A stretch of DNA of 64,000 bases from Gammaproteobacteria bacterium. GTDB lineage: Bacteria; Pseudomonadota; Gammaproteobacteria; Ga0077536. A program made the position numbers and the translations under genes. Below, in pieces: positions 44,110 to 52,110 of this stretch (positions within the stretch are counted from its first letter, which is position 1; each line of letters begins with the position of its first letter). Location: NCBI GenBank assembly GCA_020849475.1, contig JADLGE010000026.1, forward strand, positions 35,355-99,354, written 5' to 3'. The notes under the pieces are model-generated. The model had not been told where the DNA came from, ran no database searches, and was given only the letters and a program-made list of their open reading frames with translations.

Positions 44110-45570
44110 ATGGCACACATACAATTTCTCGATGAAACCATGCGCGACGGGCAGCAAAGCCTGTGGGGCATGCGCATGACGGCTGGCATGGCATTGCCGG
44201 TCACACCCTTGATCGACCGCGTCGGTTACCGCGTGGTCGATTTGACCGGCTCTTCGCAGTTCGAAGTGCTGATTCGCGAATGTCGCGAGAATCCCTGGGA
44301 CGGGCTCGATCTTCTGGTGCAGTCCATGCCGCGCTCCAAGCTGCGCGCCGGCATGCGTTCCAATGCGGCGGTGACGTTCAGCGTCACGCCCGATGCCTTG
44401 ATGGACGCCTGGATACGGCAGTTGAACGAGCACGGCTGCCGGTCGTTCTGGATCTACGACGTCCTGTTCAACATCGACAAGATGCATCGCCTGGCAAAAA
44501 TCGCCAAGGCCTATGGCTCCGAAGTGTCGGGCACGGTGATGTACACCCTCAGCCCGGTGCATTCGGACGAATACTTCGCCGACAAGGCCGCGCAGATCGC
44601 GGCCTCGCCCGACATCGACACCATCCTTCTGTATGACACCGCCGGCGTGCTCGATGCCGAACGCATCAAGACCCTGGTGCCGGCCATCGTCGCGCGCATC
44701 GGCGGGCGGCCGTTGGAACTGCATTCCAACAACCGCCTCGGCCAGTCAGTGCAGGCCTATCTCGCTGGCATCGAGTGCGGCGTGAACATCCTGCACACCA
44801 GCACCCGGCCGCTGGCCAATGGTCCGGCCGTGCCGTCCATCGAAGTGATGGCGCGCAATGTCGCGCGGCGCGGCCATACCCATGACATCGATACGAACCT
44901 GCTCGGTCCGATTGCCGATCACTTCGAGAAAGTGGGCAAGGCGGCCGGTTACCTCGTCAACCAGTTCGCCGAATACGACGTGCTGTCGGTCGATCATCAG
45001 ATTCCGGGCGGCATGGTCGGCACGCTGCGTGCGCAGCTCGCCAAGCACAATATGTCGGACAAGCTCGAAGAAGTGTTCGAGGAGACCGCCGTCGTGCGTC
45101 GTGAGCTGGGTTACCCCGGCATGGCGACGCCCTTCAGTCAGCTGGTCGGCATCCAGGCGGTGCTCAACATCGTCACCGGCAAGCGTTACAGCGTGGTGCC
45201 GGACGAGGTTCTGCAATACGCGGCCGGCTACTACGGCCAGACCGTCGCGCCCATCGAGCCCGATGTGCTCGACCGCATCATGGCTTCGCCGCGCGCCAAG
45301 GACATTCTTGCCGAGCCGCCCGAACAGCCCAGCATTGAAGAACTGCGCAAGCGCTACGGCGCCAGCAATGACGACGAGCTGATACTGAAAGCACTGGTGC
45401 CGGAAGCCGATCTCGAACGCATGCGCGCCGCCGGGCCGGTCAAGACCAGCTATCCCTTGCTGTCGAGCCCGGAACTCGATCAGGTCGCACGCCTGATGAA
45501 GCTCGCGACCTCGCCCGTGGTGGAGGTCGCGTCGGCGGGGTTCGAGTTGAGTCTCAGGCGTAGAGGCTGA
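44110..45570 (+). CDS. Carboxyltransferase-fold (DRE-TIM/HMGL-like) protein with altered metal site
   Basis: 486 residues resembling the carboxyltransferase domain of pyruvate carboxylase and oxaloacetate decarboxylase alpha. It opens with FLDETMRDGQQSLWG, the DxTxRDGxQ motif with metal ligand Asp8. Two usual ligands differ: the carbamylated Lys of the KDxAG motif is Tyr175 (LLYDTAG), and the HxH pair is H205-S-N207 (LHSNNRLGQ). The C-terminal half has the conserved GGMVGTLRAQLA and YPGMATPFSQLVGIQAVLNI seen in these enzymes. No biotin carboxylase or biotinyl-carrier gene is nearby. It may be an aldolase- or lyase-type enzyme rather than a biotin-dependent carboxylase. Confidence 0.88.
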   Translation: MAHIQFLDETMRDGQQSLWGMRMTAGMALPVTPLIDRVGYRVVDLTGSSQFEVLIRECRENPWDGLDLLVQSMPRSKLRAGMRSNAAVTFSVTPDALMDAWIRQLNEHGCRSFWIYDVLFNIDKMHRLAKIAKAYGSEVSGTVMYTLSPVHSDEYFADKAAQIAASPDIDTILLYDTAGVLDAERIKTLVPAIVARIGGRPLELHSNNRLGQSVQAYLAGIECGVNILHTSTRPLANGPAVPSIEVMARNVARRGHTHDIDTNLLGPIADHFEKVGKAAGYLVNQFAEYDVLSVDHQIPGGMVGTLRAQLAKHNMSDKLEEVFEETAVVRRELGYPGMATPFSQLVGIQAVLNIVTGKRYSVVPDEVLQYAAGYYGQTVAPIEPDVLDRIMASPRAKDILAEPPEQPSIEELRKRYGASNDDELILKALVPEADLERMRAAGPVKTSYPLLSSPELDQVARLMKLATSPVVEVASAGFELSLRRRG

Positions 45571-45588
45571 TCTACCTTGCGCTGTTCC

Positions 45589-45620
45589 TTTGTGGGGCAG
45601 ACTGAAGTCTGACTCACAAA
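45589..45620. repeat. Family A palindromic repeat, single copy
   Basis: One TCAGACTGAAGTCTGA-type core (first base G here) with longer arms TTTGTGGG and CTCACAAA. It lies between two genes of the same direction, the carboxyltransferase-like gene and the SDR gene, so it is one of the few copies not between convergent genes. Confidence 0.8.
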
Positions 45621-45659
45621 GAATGTCCGCCCAACCTACAGAATTGAAGAGGAATCACC

Positions 45660-46442
45660 ATGGGTCGTCTACAGGGCAAAATCGCGATGGTCACCGGCGC
45701 GGGCGCCGGCATCGGCCGTGCCTGCATGCGCATGTTCGCCAAGGAAGGCGCGACGGTGTTCGGCGTGTCGCGCACGCAGGCCAATCTCGATGAGAGCCTC
45801 AAGCAGGTCACCGATGCTGGCGGCACGGGCAGCGTGTTCAGCGCCGATCTGTCTGACCCTGCGCAGGTCGAAGCGGCGGTGAATGCCTGCGTCAAGCAAT
45901 ACGGGCGCATCGATATCCTGCTCAATGCCGCCGGCGTCGGCTATAGCCACAAGCTCGTGAGTGAAGGCTCGATGGATCCCATCGACACCACGCCCATCGA
46001 CAAGTGGCGCGAGATAATGGCCATCAACCTCGACAGCGTGTTCTACGTGAGCCGCCTGGTGGTGCGGCAAATGAAGCAGCAGAAGTCGGGCTCGATAGTG
46101 AATGTCGCCAGCATTTTCGGCATGGGCGGCGCGCCCGACGCACACACCTATACCGCCACCAAGGGCGCCATCATCAATCTCACCCGTTCCATGGCGGTGG
46201 CCTATGTCGACGACGGCATACGCTGCAACGTGGTGGCGCCGGGCTTCGTGAAAACCCAGATGGTGGAGATGGTGCTCGGGCAGTTGTTCTCGCCGGACAA
46301 TCCCAAGCTGATCGCGCCCATGGGGCGGCCGGCGACGGTCGAAGAAGTGGGGTATGCGTGTCTGTATCTGGCGTCCGACGAGGCGTCCTATTGCACCGGC
46401 ACGGTGTTGTGCGTCGATGGCGGGTCGACGGGGAGGGCGTAA
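45660..46442 (+). CDS. Short-chain dehydrogenase/reductase
   Basis: 260-residue classical SDR: TGAGAGIG (12-19) for NAD(P), NAAGVGY, the catalytic Ser at about 150 in NVASIFGMG, YTATK (Tyr164, Lys168), and a C-terminal YLASDEASYCTGTVLCVDGGS. It follows the carboxyltransferase-like gene by 89 bases with a family A repeat between, so cotranscription is uncertain, but it is the last plus-strand gene of the cluster. It may oxidise or reduce an intermediate of that pathway. No substrate clue is visible. Confidence 0.88.
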   Translation: MGRLQGKIAMVTGAGAGIGRACMRMFAKEGATVFGVSRTQANLDESLKQVTDAGGTGSVFSADLSDPAQVEAAVNACVKQYGRIDILLNAAGVGYSHKLVSEGSMDPIDTTPIDKWREIMAINLDSVFYVSRLVVRQMKQQKSGSIVNVASIFGMGGAPDAHTYTATKGAIINLTRSMAVAYVDDGIRCNVVAPGFVKTQMVEMVLGQLFSPDNPKLIAPMGRPATVEEVGYACLYLASDEASYCTGTVLCVDGGSTGRA

Positions 46443-46472
46443 TTCGAATTCGACGGCGTGGATAAGGACCAT

Positions 46473-46500
46473 TGTGGGTCAGACTGAAGTCTGACCCACA
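46473..46500. repeat. Family A palindromic repeat, single copy
   Basis: A perfect 28-base palindrome with 13-base arms around GA (core TCAGACTGAAGTCTGA, outer TGTGGG and CCCACA). It lies between the convergent stops of the SDR gene and the outer-membrane protein gene. Confidence 0.85.
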
Positions 46501-46539
46501 CATATTTGCCGCATTCCTGCCCATACGGCAGGCCGCGAC

Positions 46540-47913
46540 TCAAAACGTGAAATACAGCCCCATCTCGAACAGGTGAAAGGTCTCGTCATCACCGACGCCC
46601 TGCACCGCGGCCTCGCCGGGAAACATCACGCCGTAGGCGGCGCTCAGTAAAACATACTTGCTGATGGTCCAGTCGGTGTAGAGATTGAGCTCATCACCGA
46701 AATGTCGGTTGCTGACCGGCACGCCGCGATAATTGTTTTCCACCAATGAAAAGCGCCCGCCGATCAGGCCGACGGTCACATCGGCGCGTGGATTGGTGGC
46801 GAGATGCACGAGGTGATTGCGCTGATTGTTGTTGAACAGCAGCCAGCCGCCGGTCACTTCGCCCTGGAACCAGGTGCCCCAGCTGCGTTTGTCGAAGCCG
46901 TAGAACAAGGGGTCGAAATCGCGCCGTGTGTGGTCGTGGGGATGGGCGTCACCGGAGAACCACGCGTAGCGGTAGGAGAGGCGCGGCTGCCAGGGCAGAT
47001 GCTCGAAGTGATAGACGGCCTCGGCGTACCAGGCGCTGGCGTCGATGCGGCCAAAGCGTCCATCACCGAACTGACGCGTGGCCTCGCCCCACCAGCCAAG
47101 CTGCGGCAGTGCTTCGAGGCGTACGTCGTTGATGCGCGCGCTCAGCACGTTCATGCCCTCGCGTACACCGAACAGGCGCGGTGTATCGGTGTCGAGAATA
47201 TGCAGGTAGAGCAGCCCGGCATGGCCACCGCGCGTGAGTTGAAATTCGAAGTTGCCGCCGGCCAGCGCCGGCTCGTCGCTGTCGGGGTCGGCTTCGAGAA
47301 AGAACAGGTCGCTGTGCCATTGCCGATAATCGAGACGCGCCACGAGGCTGCGCTGGAATGCCTGGCGCGGCACCAGCCACACACCGCCGTCATGACGCAG
47401 ATCGAAATTGCCATCGTCGATGAGAAAGCCATCGCCGATGTCGAGGGTCTGGCGACCGAGGGAGAGGTCGATGACCAGCTGTTCCGCGTCGTTGCTGGCG
47501 AGATCCGAGCGCCAGCCCAAAAGCGCGGTCTCGATGTCGACGCCGCCATCGCCGGCGCGTGTAAAGGCCGCCGCGTCGCCATCGAAGAAGGTCTGCGCGC
47601 CGACCACCGAGACATCGCCATACCAGCCGTCGCGGCTGGTGAAGCCGAGGTAGGGTTGGATGTCGATTTCAGCCCAGCTCGGGTCGCCGTGGCGTTCGCG
47701 GGTCAGGAAGTCGACCTGGCCCAGGCCCAGGTTGGCATTGAGCATGGTGACGGCGGCGAAGCCGGCGCGTACACCGGCCTTGATATCCACACCCGGAACG
47801 GCCTCGAACTGGACCTCTGCGTGGCTGACGGCGGTGTGGAGCACAAGCAGCAGCAGGAGCCAGCGTTGCGACAGTTTGTGGGTCGCGGAGCTGGTACGGC
47901 GCGGAGGTTTCAT
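46540..47913 (-). CDS. Outer-membrane beta-barrel protein (alginate-export-like)
   Basis: 457 residues from the ATG at 47911-47913. A signal peptide (SQRWLLLLLVLHTAVSHA, ending about 32) is followed by many amphipathic beta strands and a C-terminal Phe (GLYFTF), the classic outer-membrane insertion signal. Segments such as IDLSLGRQTLDIGDGFLIDDGNFDLR and LSYRYAWFSGDAHPHDHTRRDFDPLFYGFD resemble the alginate-export AlgE-type barrels (PF13372). The cargo is unknown. It follows the 39-residue membrane peptide and the MBL-fold gene on the minus strand and may share their transcript. Confidence 0.8.
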   Translation of the reverse strand: MKPPRRTSSATHKLSQRWLLLLLVLHTAVSHAEVQFEAVPGVDIKAGVRAGFAAVTMLNANLGLGQVDFLTRERHGDPSWAEIDIQPYLGFTSRDGWYGDVSVVGAQTFFDGDAAAFTRAGDGGVDIETALLGWRSDLASNDAEQLVIDLSLGRQTLDIGDGFLIDDGNFDLRHDGGVWLVPRQAFQRSLVARLDYRQWHSDLFFLEADPDSDEPALAGGNFEFQLTRGGHAGLLYLHILDTDTPRLFGVREGMNVLSARINDVRLEALPQLGWWGEATRQFGDGRFGRIDASAWYAEAVYHFEHLPWQPRLSYRYAWFSGDAHPHDHTRRDFDPLFYGFDKRSWGTWFQGEVTGGWLLFNNNQRNHLVHLATNPRADVTVGLIGGRFSLVENNYRGVPVSNRHFGDELNLYTDWTISKYVLLSAAYGVMFPGEAAVQGVGDDETFHLFEMGLYFTF

Positions 47914-48001
47914 CACTGAATCGCCTGACGGTGTTCGGTGATTATTCCGCGCCGCGCCTCGCGGCGTCACCTGCCGGAAAGTGTGGCCAGCGGCGAGGCC
48001 C

Positions 48002-48121
48002 TCAGGCCAGCGTCGGCACCGTCAGGCCGAAGTAGAGCTTGTAGAGCAGGAAGCTCCAGCAGGCGCCGCCGCACAAGATGATGAGTACGGTGGACAGCCG
48101 TTCGTGTTGTTGGCTCGACAT
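48002..48121 (-). CDS. Small single-helix membrane protein (39 residues)
   Basis: A short frame with a strong ribosome site (GAGGAG, eight bases before the ATG at 48119-48121). The peptide has a short polar N-terminus (MSSQQHERL), one hydrophobic helix of about 20 residues containing two unusual groups, IILCGGACW and SFLLYKLYFGL, and ends PTLA. The two Cys could bind metal or form a disulfide. It lies 88 bases upstream of the barrel gene and 107 downstream of the persulfide-dioxygenase-like gene, all minus strand. The function is unknown. Confidence 0.6.
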   Translation of the reverse strand: MSSQQHERLSTVLIILCGGACWSFLLYKLYFGLTVPTLA

Positions 48122-48228
48122 GGTGAGGCTCCTCGGGTGTCTGTCAGTGGCAGACACTCTAGGCGCCGCGCGGGCCGGCGAAACTCCGCTTCTTGCGCGA
48201 CTATTCATCGCGCGGGAAGCGTCTTTCA

Positions 48229-49092
48229 TTACAAGGTATCGAGCGGGATCTTGAGATAGGAAATGCCGTTGGCCTCTGCCGGCGGCTTGTGACCGGCACG
48301 CATGTTGATCTGCACCGACGGCAGGATCAAGACCGGCACGGCCAGCGTCGCATCGCGTGCGCTGCGCAGTTTCACGAACTCCGCCTGGTCGATGCCTTCG
48401 TGCACATGCACGTTGTGCTTGCGCTCGTCGCGCACGGTGGTCTGCCACAGGTGATGATCGCGCGTCGGCGTCAGATAGTCGTGGCACATGAAAAGATGGG
48501 TGTCGTCCGGCAGGCTCAGAATTTTGTGGATGGAGCGATAAAGCTCGGCCGCGTCGCCGCCCGGGAAGTCGCAACGCGCCGTGCCGTAGTCGGGCATGAA
48601 CAGAGTGTCGCCCACGAAGCAGGCGTCGCCAATGAGAAAGCTTACGCAGGCCGGCGTGTGTCCGGGGGTGTGTATGACGCGTGCTTCGAGTGCGCCGATG
48701 GCGAAGGTCTCGCCGTCTTTCAGCAGATGATCGAACTGCGAGCCGTCGGTGGCGAAGCGCTCGTCTTCGTTGAACAGACGCTTGAAGCCGGCTTGCACGC
48801 GCGTGATGTGTTCACCGATGGCGACCTTGCCGCCGACCTTGGACTTCAGATACTGCGCGGCGCTGAGATGATCCGCATGGGCGTGGGTTTCGAGGATCCA
48901 GTCGACGGTGAGCCGCTCGGCGGCAATCCAGGCGAGCAGGGCATCGGCCGAGTGGGTGCTGGTGCGGCCCGATTTCGGGTCGTAGTCCAGCACCGGGTCG
49001 ATGATCGCGCAGTGATCGCCGGTCGGTTCGGCAACGACATAGCTTATGGTGTAGGTGGCCGGGTCGAAGATTCCGTGTACGCGTGCTTGCAT
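48229..49092 (-). CDS. MBL-fold persulfide dioxygenase-like hydrolase (Blh/ETHE1 type)
   Basis: 287 residues with the metallo-beta-lactamase fold: THAHADHLSA (about 68-77), HTPGHTPACVSFLI (iron-ligand His), FVGDTLFMPDYGTARCDFPGG (bridging Asp) and LFMCHDYLT. This pattern is that of ETHE1-like persulfide dioxygenases and of Blh, which BigR represses in Xylella and Agrobacterium. Such enzymes oxidise glutathione persulfide to sulfite. It is divergent from an ArsR-family gene with an AT-rich operator between, as in the known bigR-blh pair. Confidence 0.9.
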   Translation of the reverse strand: MQARVHGIFDPATYTISYVVAEPTGDHCAIIDPVLDYDPKSGRTSTHSADALLAWIAAERLTVDWILETHAHADHLSAAQYLKSKVGGKVAIGEHITRVQAGFKRLFNEDERFATDGSQFDHLLKDGETFAIGALEARVIHTPGHTPACVSFLIGDACFVGDTLFMPDYGTARCDFPGGDAAELYRSIHKILSLPDDTHLFMCHDYLTPTRDHHLWQTTVRDERKHNVHVHEGIDQAEFVKLRSARDATLAVPVLILPSVQINMRAGHKPPAEANGISYLKIPLDTL

Positions 49093-49159
49093 GTCATGTT
49101 CCTTGCAATGGACTGTAAGCTGAGCATAGGCTGCGGCTGTGCTTGACTCCTATATGTGG

Positions 49160-49171
49160 ATATACGTATAT
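49160..49171. promoter_or_regulatory. Candidate BigR/SqrR-type operator
   Basis: ATATACGTATAT, a perfect 12-base palindrome in an AT-rich stretch (49151-49180) that stands out in this GC-rich sequence. It lies between the divergent persulfide-dioxygenase and ArsR genes and covers the likely promoter of each. Members of this repressor family bind AT-rich palindromes, so a shared, autoregulated operator is likely. Confidence 0.6.
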
Positions 49172-49179
49172 ATATACTT

Positions 49180-49473
49180 ATGCATGTAAAAGACATGGAA
49201 GCGGTGGCGACACGCGTAAGCGAACTCATGAAATCGCTGTCGCACAAGAGCCGGCTTCTGACCCTGTGCCAGCTGGTGGACGGCGAAAAGGCGGTGGGTG
49301 AACTGGCGCTGGCGCTGGACTTGAGTCAGCCGGCGATGTCGCAGCAGCTTGCCGTGCTGCGCCGCGAAGGACTGGTCAGCACCCGTCGCGAAGGACAGAC
49401 CGTGTACTACGGCCTGCCGGACGGCGAGGTCCGCAAGCTGCTGAAGTTTTTGTACAAGACCTATTGCGGGTGA
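49180..49473 (+). CDS. ArsR-family thiol-sensing repressor (BigR/SqrR-like)
   Basis: 97 residues from the ATG at 49180; the GTG/ATG starts before it lie within the operator, and an ATG at 49195 is also possible. Winged-helix core: RVSELMKSLSHKSRLLTLCQLV, ALDLSQPAMSQQLAVLRREGLV (recognition helix) and RREGQTVYYGL. Cys30 and Cys96 are 66 residues apart, the same spacing as the redox pair of SqrR and BigR, which form a disulfide or polysulfide bridge in response to persulfide. No metal-site Cys cluster of ArsR/SmtB type is present. It should repress the divergent dioxygenase gene and itself. Confidence 0.88.
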   Translation: MHVKDMEAVATRVSELMKSLSHKSRLLTLCQLVDGEKAVGELALALDLSQPAMSQQLAVLRREGLVSTRREGQTVYYGLPDGEVRKLLKFLYKTYCG

Positions 49474-49489
49474 CGCGGCGCGTATTCTT

Positions 49490-49572
49490 TGTGGGTCAGA
49501 CTTCAGTCTGACATTCAGACCATGACCGTGCGCCAAGCCAGAATTTCAATGTCAGACTGTAGTCTGACCCAC
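49490..49572. repeat. Family A repeats, inverted pair
   Basis: Two facing copies (49490-49515 and 49548-49572), with the TCAGACTTCAGTCTGA-type core and TGTGGG/CCCAC outer ends, separated by 32 bases. They fill the gap between the convergent stops of the ArsR-family gene and the copper ATPase gene. Confidence 0.85.
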
Positions 49573-49593
49573 GGAACAATCCTGCCATCGGCT

Positions 49594-52074
49594 TCACAAG
49601 GCCACCCGTCGCAATCTCAGCGCATTGCCGATCACCGACACCGAACTCAGGCTCATGGCCAGCGCCGCTACCATGGGTGACAGCAGCCAGCCGGTGAAGG
49701 GATAGAGCACGCCGGCGGCCAGTGGCACGCCGAGCGCGTTGTAGGCGAACGCGAACATGAGGTTCTGACGCATGTTCCTGAGCGTCGCCTGCGCGCAAGC
49801 ACGGGCGGTGGCGATACCGCGCAGGTCGCCCTTGACCAGGGTCACGGCGGCGCTCTGCATGGCGACATCGGTGCCGGTGCCCATGGCGATACCGACTTCG
49901 GCGCGCGCCAGCGCGGGCGCGTCGTTGATGCCGTCGCCGGCCATCGCCACCTTGCGGCCGCTGGCCTGCAGGCGCTCGACGAGCGCGAGCTTGTCGGCGG
50001 GCTGTTGCGCGGCATGCACGTCGGTGATGCCGAGTTCAGCGGCGACGCGCGCGGCGCTGGCGGCGCTGTCGCCGGTCGCCATCACGATGCGGATGCCGGC
50101 CGCACGCAGCGCCGCGAGCGCCTCACGGGTGGTGGGTTTGACGGTGTCGGCCAGGGCCAGCAGGCCGGCCAGGCGGCCGTCGCGCGCGAAATGGATGAGG
50201 GTCGCGCCATCGGCCGCGAGGTCTTGCGCTTCCGCGTGCAGGGCATCGGTGGCGATGCCGAGTTGCGCCATCAAGGCGTGGTTGCCGAGCGCCACCACCG
50301 CCTCGCCAATGCGGCCCTGCACGCCGAGGCCCGGCACGGCGATGAAGTCGGCCACGTTCTCCAGATGCAGATGTTGCGCGTTGGCGGCCGTCACCAAGGC
50401 GCGCGCCAGCGGATGTTCGCTGTGCTGGTCGAGACTCGCCGCGCCCGCCAGCACGCTGGCCTGGTCGAAGCCCGGCAGGGCCAGCACCGCGGTCAGTGCC
50501 GGCTGACCGGCGGTCAAGGTGCCGGTCTTGTCGACGACCAGCGTATCGACGCCGTGCAAGGCCTCGATGGCGGCGGCGTCGCGGAACAGCACGCCGGCCT
50601 GCGCGGCGCGGCCGGTGGCGACCATCACCGACATCGGCGTCGCCAGTCCCAATGCGCAGGGGCAGGCGATGATCAAGACCGCCACCGCGTTGACCAGGCC
50701 ATGCACCCAGCTCGGTTCGGGACCGAACAGTCCCCACACCAGCAAAGTGGCGAGCGCACAGGCGACCACGCCGGCCACGAACCAGCCGGCGACGGTGTCC
50801 GCCAGGCGCTGCAGTGGCGCCTTTGAGCGCTGCGCCTGCGCCACCAGCTGCACGATGCGCGCAAGCAGGGTGTCGTTGCCTATCCTGTCGGCGCGCAAAG
50901 TGAAACTGCCGGTGGTGTTCTGGGTCGCGCCGATGACTCGATCTCCGGCGCGCTTGCTGACCGGCAAAGGTTCACCGGTCAGCATCGCTTCGTCGACTGC
51001 GCTGTGACCGTCGAGCACCACGCCGTCGGTCGGCACCTGTTCGCCCGGCCGCACGCGCAGCGTATCGCCGACCAGCACATCAGCCAGCGCAATATCGACT
51101 TCACGACCGTCGGGCGCGATGCGATGCGCTGTCTGCGGCGTGAGGCGCAGCAAGGCCTTGATCGCATCGGCGGTCGCGGCACGCGCTTTCAATTCCATGA
51201 TCTGGCCGAGCAGGGTCAGCGATACGATCACTGTCGCCGACTCGAAATACACCGGCAGGCCGCCCATCGCCGCATGATGAAAAGCCGCCGGCAGCGCGCC
51301 CGGCGCCAGCGTCGCCACCACGCTGTAGGCAAACGCGGCGCTCACGCCGAGCGCGATCAAAGTCCACATGTTGGGACTGCGATGGCGCAAGGATGCGAGG
51401 CCGCGCTCGAACACCGGCGCGCCGGCCCACAGCACCACCGGCAAGGCCAGCACCAGTTCCAGCAGCGCGAGGGCGCGCGGCGTCAGTGACGTGATGAGAT
51501 GGCCGCCCATGCCCAAGGCCATGACCGTCACGCTCAGGGGCAGGGTCCGCCAGAAGCGATGACGGAAATCCGTCAGCTCGGGGTTGTCGCCTTCATCGAG
51601 GCTCGGCATCTCCGCTTCCAGCGCCATGCCGCACAGCGGACAGGTGCCGGCATGGTCTTGTCGCACTTCGGGATGCATGGGGCAGGTATAGATGCTGCCG
51701 GGCGGCGCGGCTTCGAGCGTGGCCGTCTGGGGCTGCAGGTAGCGCTCGGGGTCGGCGGCGAATTTTGTCTTGCAACCTGCGCTGCAGAAACGATAGCTCT
51801 GGCCGTGGTGCGAGTGATGATGAGGCGCGTCTTCGCGCACCGTCATGCCGCACACCGGATCTTTGTCCTGCGCGATGGTGGGCGGCGCCAGGTAGCGGGC
51901 CGGGTCGGCGGCGAACTTGCCGCGACAGCCCGCGCAGCAGAAGTGATAAAGCGTGCCCTGGTGTTCGAATTCGTGGGGCGAGGTCGCGCGCACGGTCATG
52001 CCGCACACCGGGTCGCGCCAGCTCGGTTCGCTGTCGGCGCTCGTGTGACAGCAGGCGCCGTGGGTGTCAGTCAT
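49594..52074 (-). CDS. Copper-type heavy-metal P1B-ATPase with two YHS domains
   Basis: 826 residues. In place of classic CxxC metal-binding domains, the N-terminus has two YHS motifs ([10 protein letters not shown] near 20 and KDPVCGMTV near 71), each followed by FCCAGC or FCSAGC pairs, then a third Cys block [25 protein letters not shown] in part. The ATPase core follows: LTGEPLPV, ion-binding CPC in [13 protein letters not shown] (about 475), DKTGTLT (Asp515) and [12 protein letters not shown]. The CPC site fits Cu(I) or Ag(I) export. It is downstream of the persulfide dioxygenase-rhodanese gene by 36 bases and likely shares its transcript. Confidence 0.92.
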   Translation of the reverse strand: MTDTHGACCHTSADSEPSWRDPVCGMTVRATSPHEFEHQGTLYHFCCAGCRGKFAADPARYLAPPTIAQDKDPVCGMTVREDAPHHHSHHGQSYRFCSAGCKTKFAADPERYLQPQTATLEAAPPGSIYTCPMHPEVRQDHAGTCPLCGMALEAEMPSLDEGDNPELTDFRHRFWRTLPLSVTVMALGMGGHLITSLTPRALALLELVLALPVVLWAGAPVFERGLASLRHRSPNMWTLIALGVSAAFAYSVVATLAPGALPAAFHHAAMGGLPVYFESATVIVSLTLLGQIMELKARAATADAIKALLRLTPQTAHRIAPDGREVDIALADVLVGDTLRVRPGEQVPTDGVVLDGHSAVDEAMLTGEPLPVSKRAGDRVIGATQNTTGSFTLRADRIGNDTLLARIVQLVAQAQRSKAPLQRLADTVAGWFVAGVVACALATLLVWGLFGPEPSWVHGLVNAVAVLIIACPCALGLATPMSVMVATGRAAQAGVLFRDAAAIEALHGVDTLVVDKTGTLTAGQPALTAVLALPGFDQASVLAGAASLDQHSEHPLARALVTAANAQHLHLENVADFIAVPGLGVQGRIGEAVVALGNHALMAQLGIATDALHAEAQDLAADGATLIHFARDGRLAGLLALADTVKPTTREALAALRAAGIRIVMATGDSAASAARVAAELGITDVHAAQQPADKLALVERLQASGRKVAMAGDGINDAPALARAEVGIAMGTGTDVAMQSAAVTLVKGDLRGIATARACAQATLRNMRQNLMFAFAYNALGVPLAAGVLYPFTGWLLSPMVAALAMSLSSVSVIGNALRLRRVAL

Positions 52075-52110
52075 GGCAACTCAGTCCTCGGCAGGTGTTC
52101 GCGGTGATGC

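Noticed and set aside
44110..45570. Oxaloacetate decarboxylase or pyruvate carboxylase subunit
   Set aside because: Key metal-site residues are replaced and no biotin carboxylase or biotinyl-carrier gene is nearby, so a carboxylase call is not supported.
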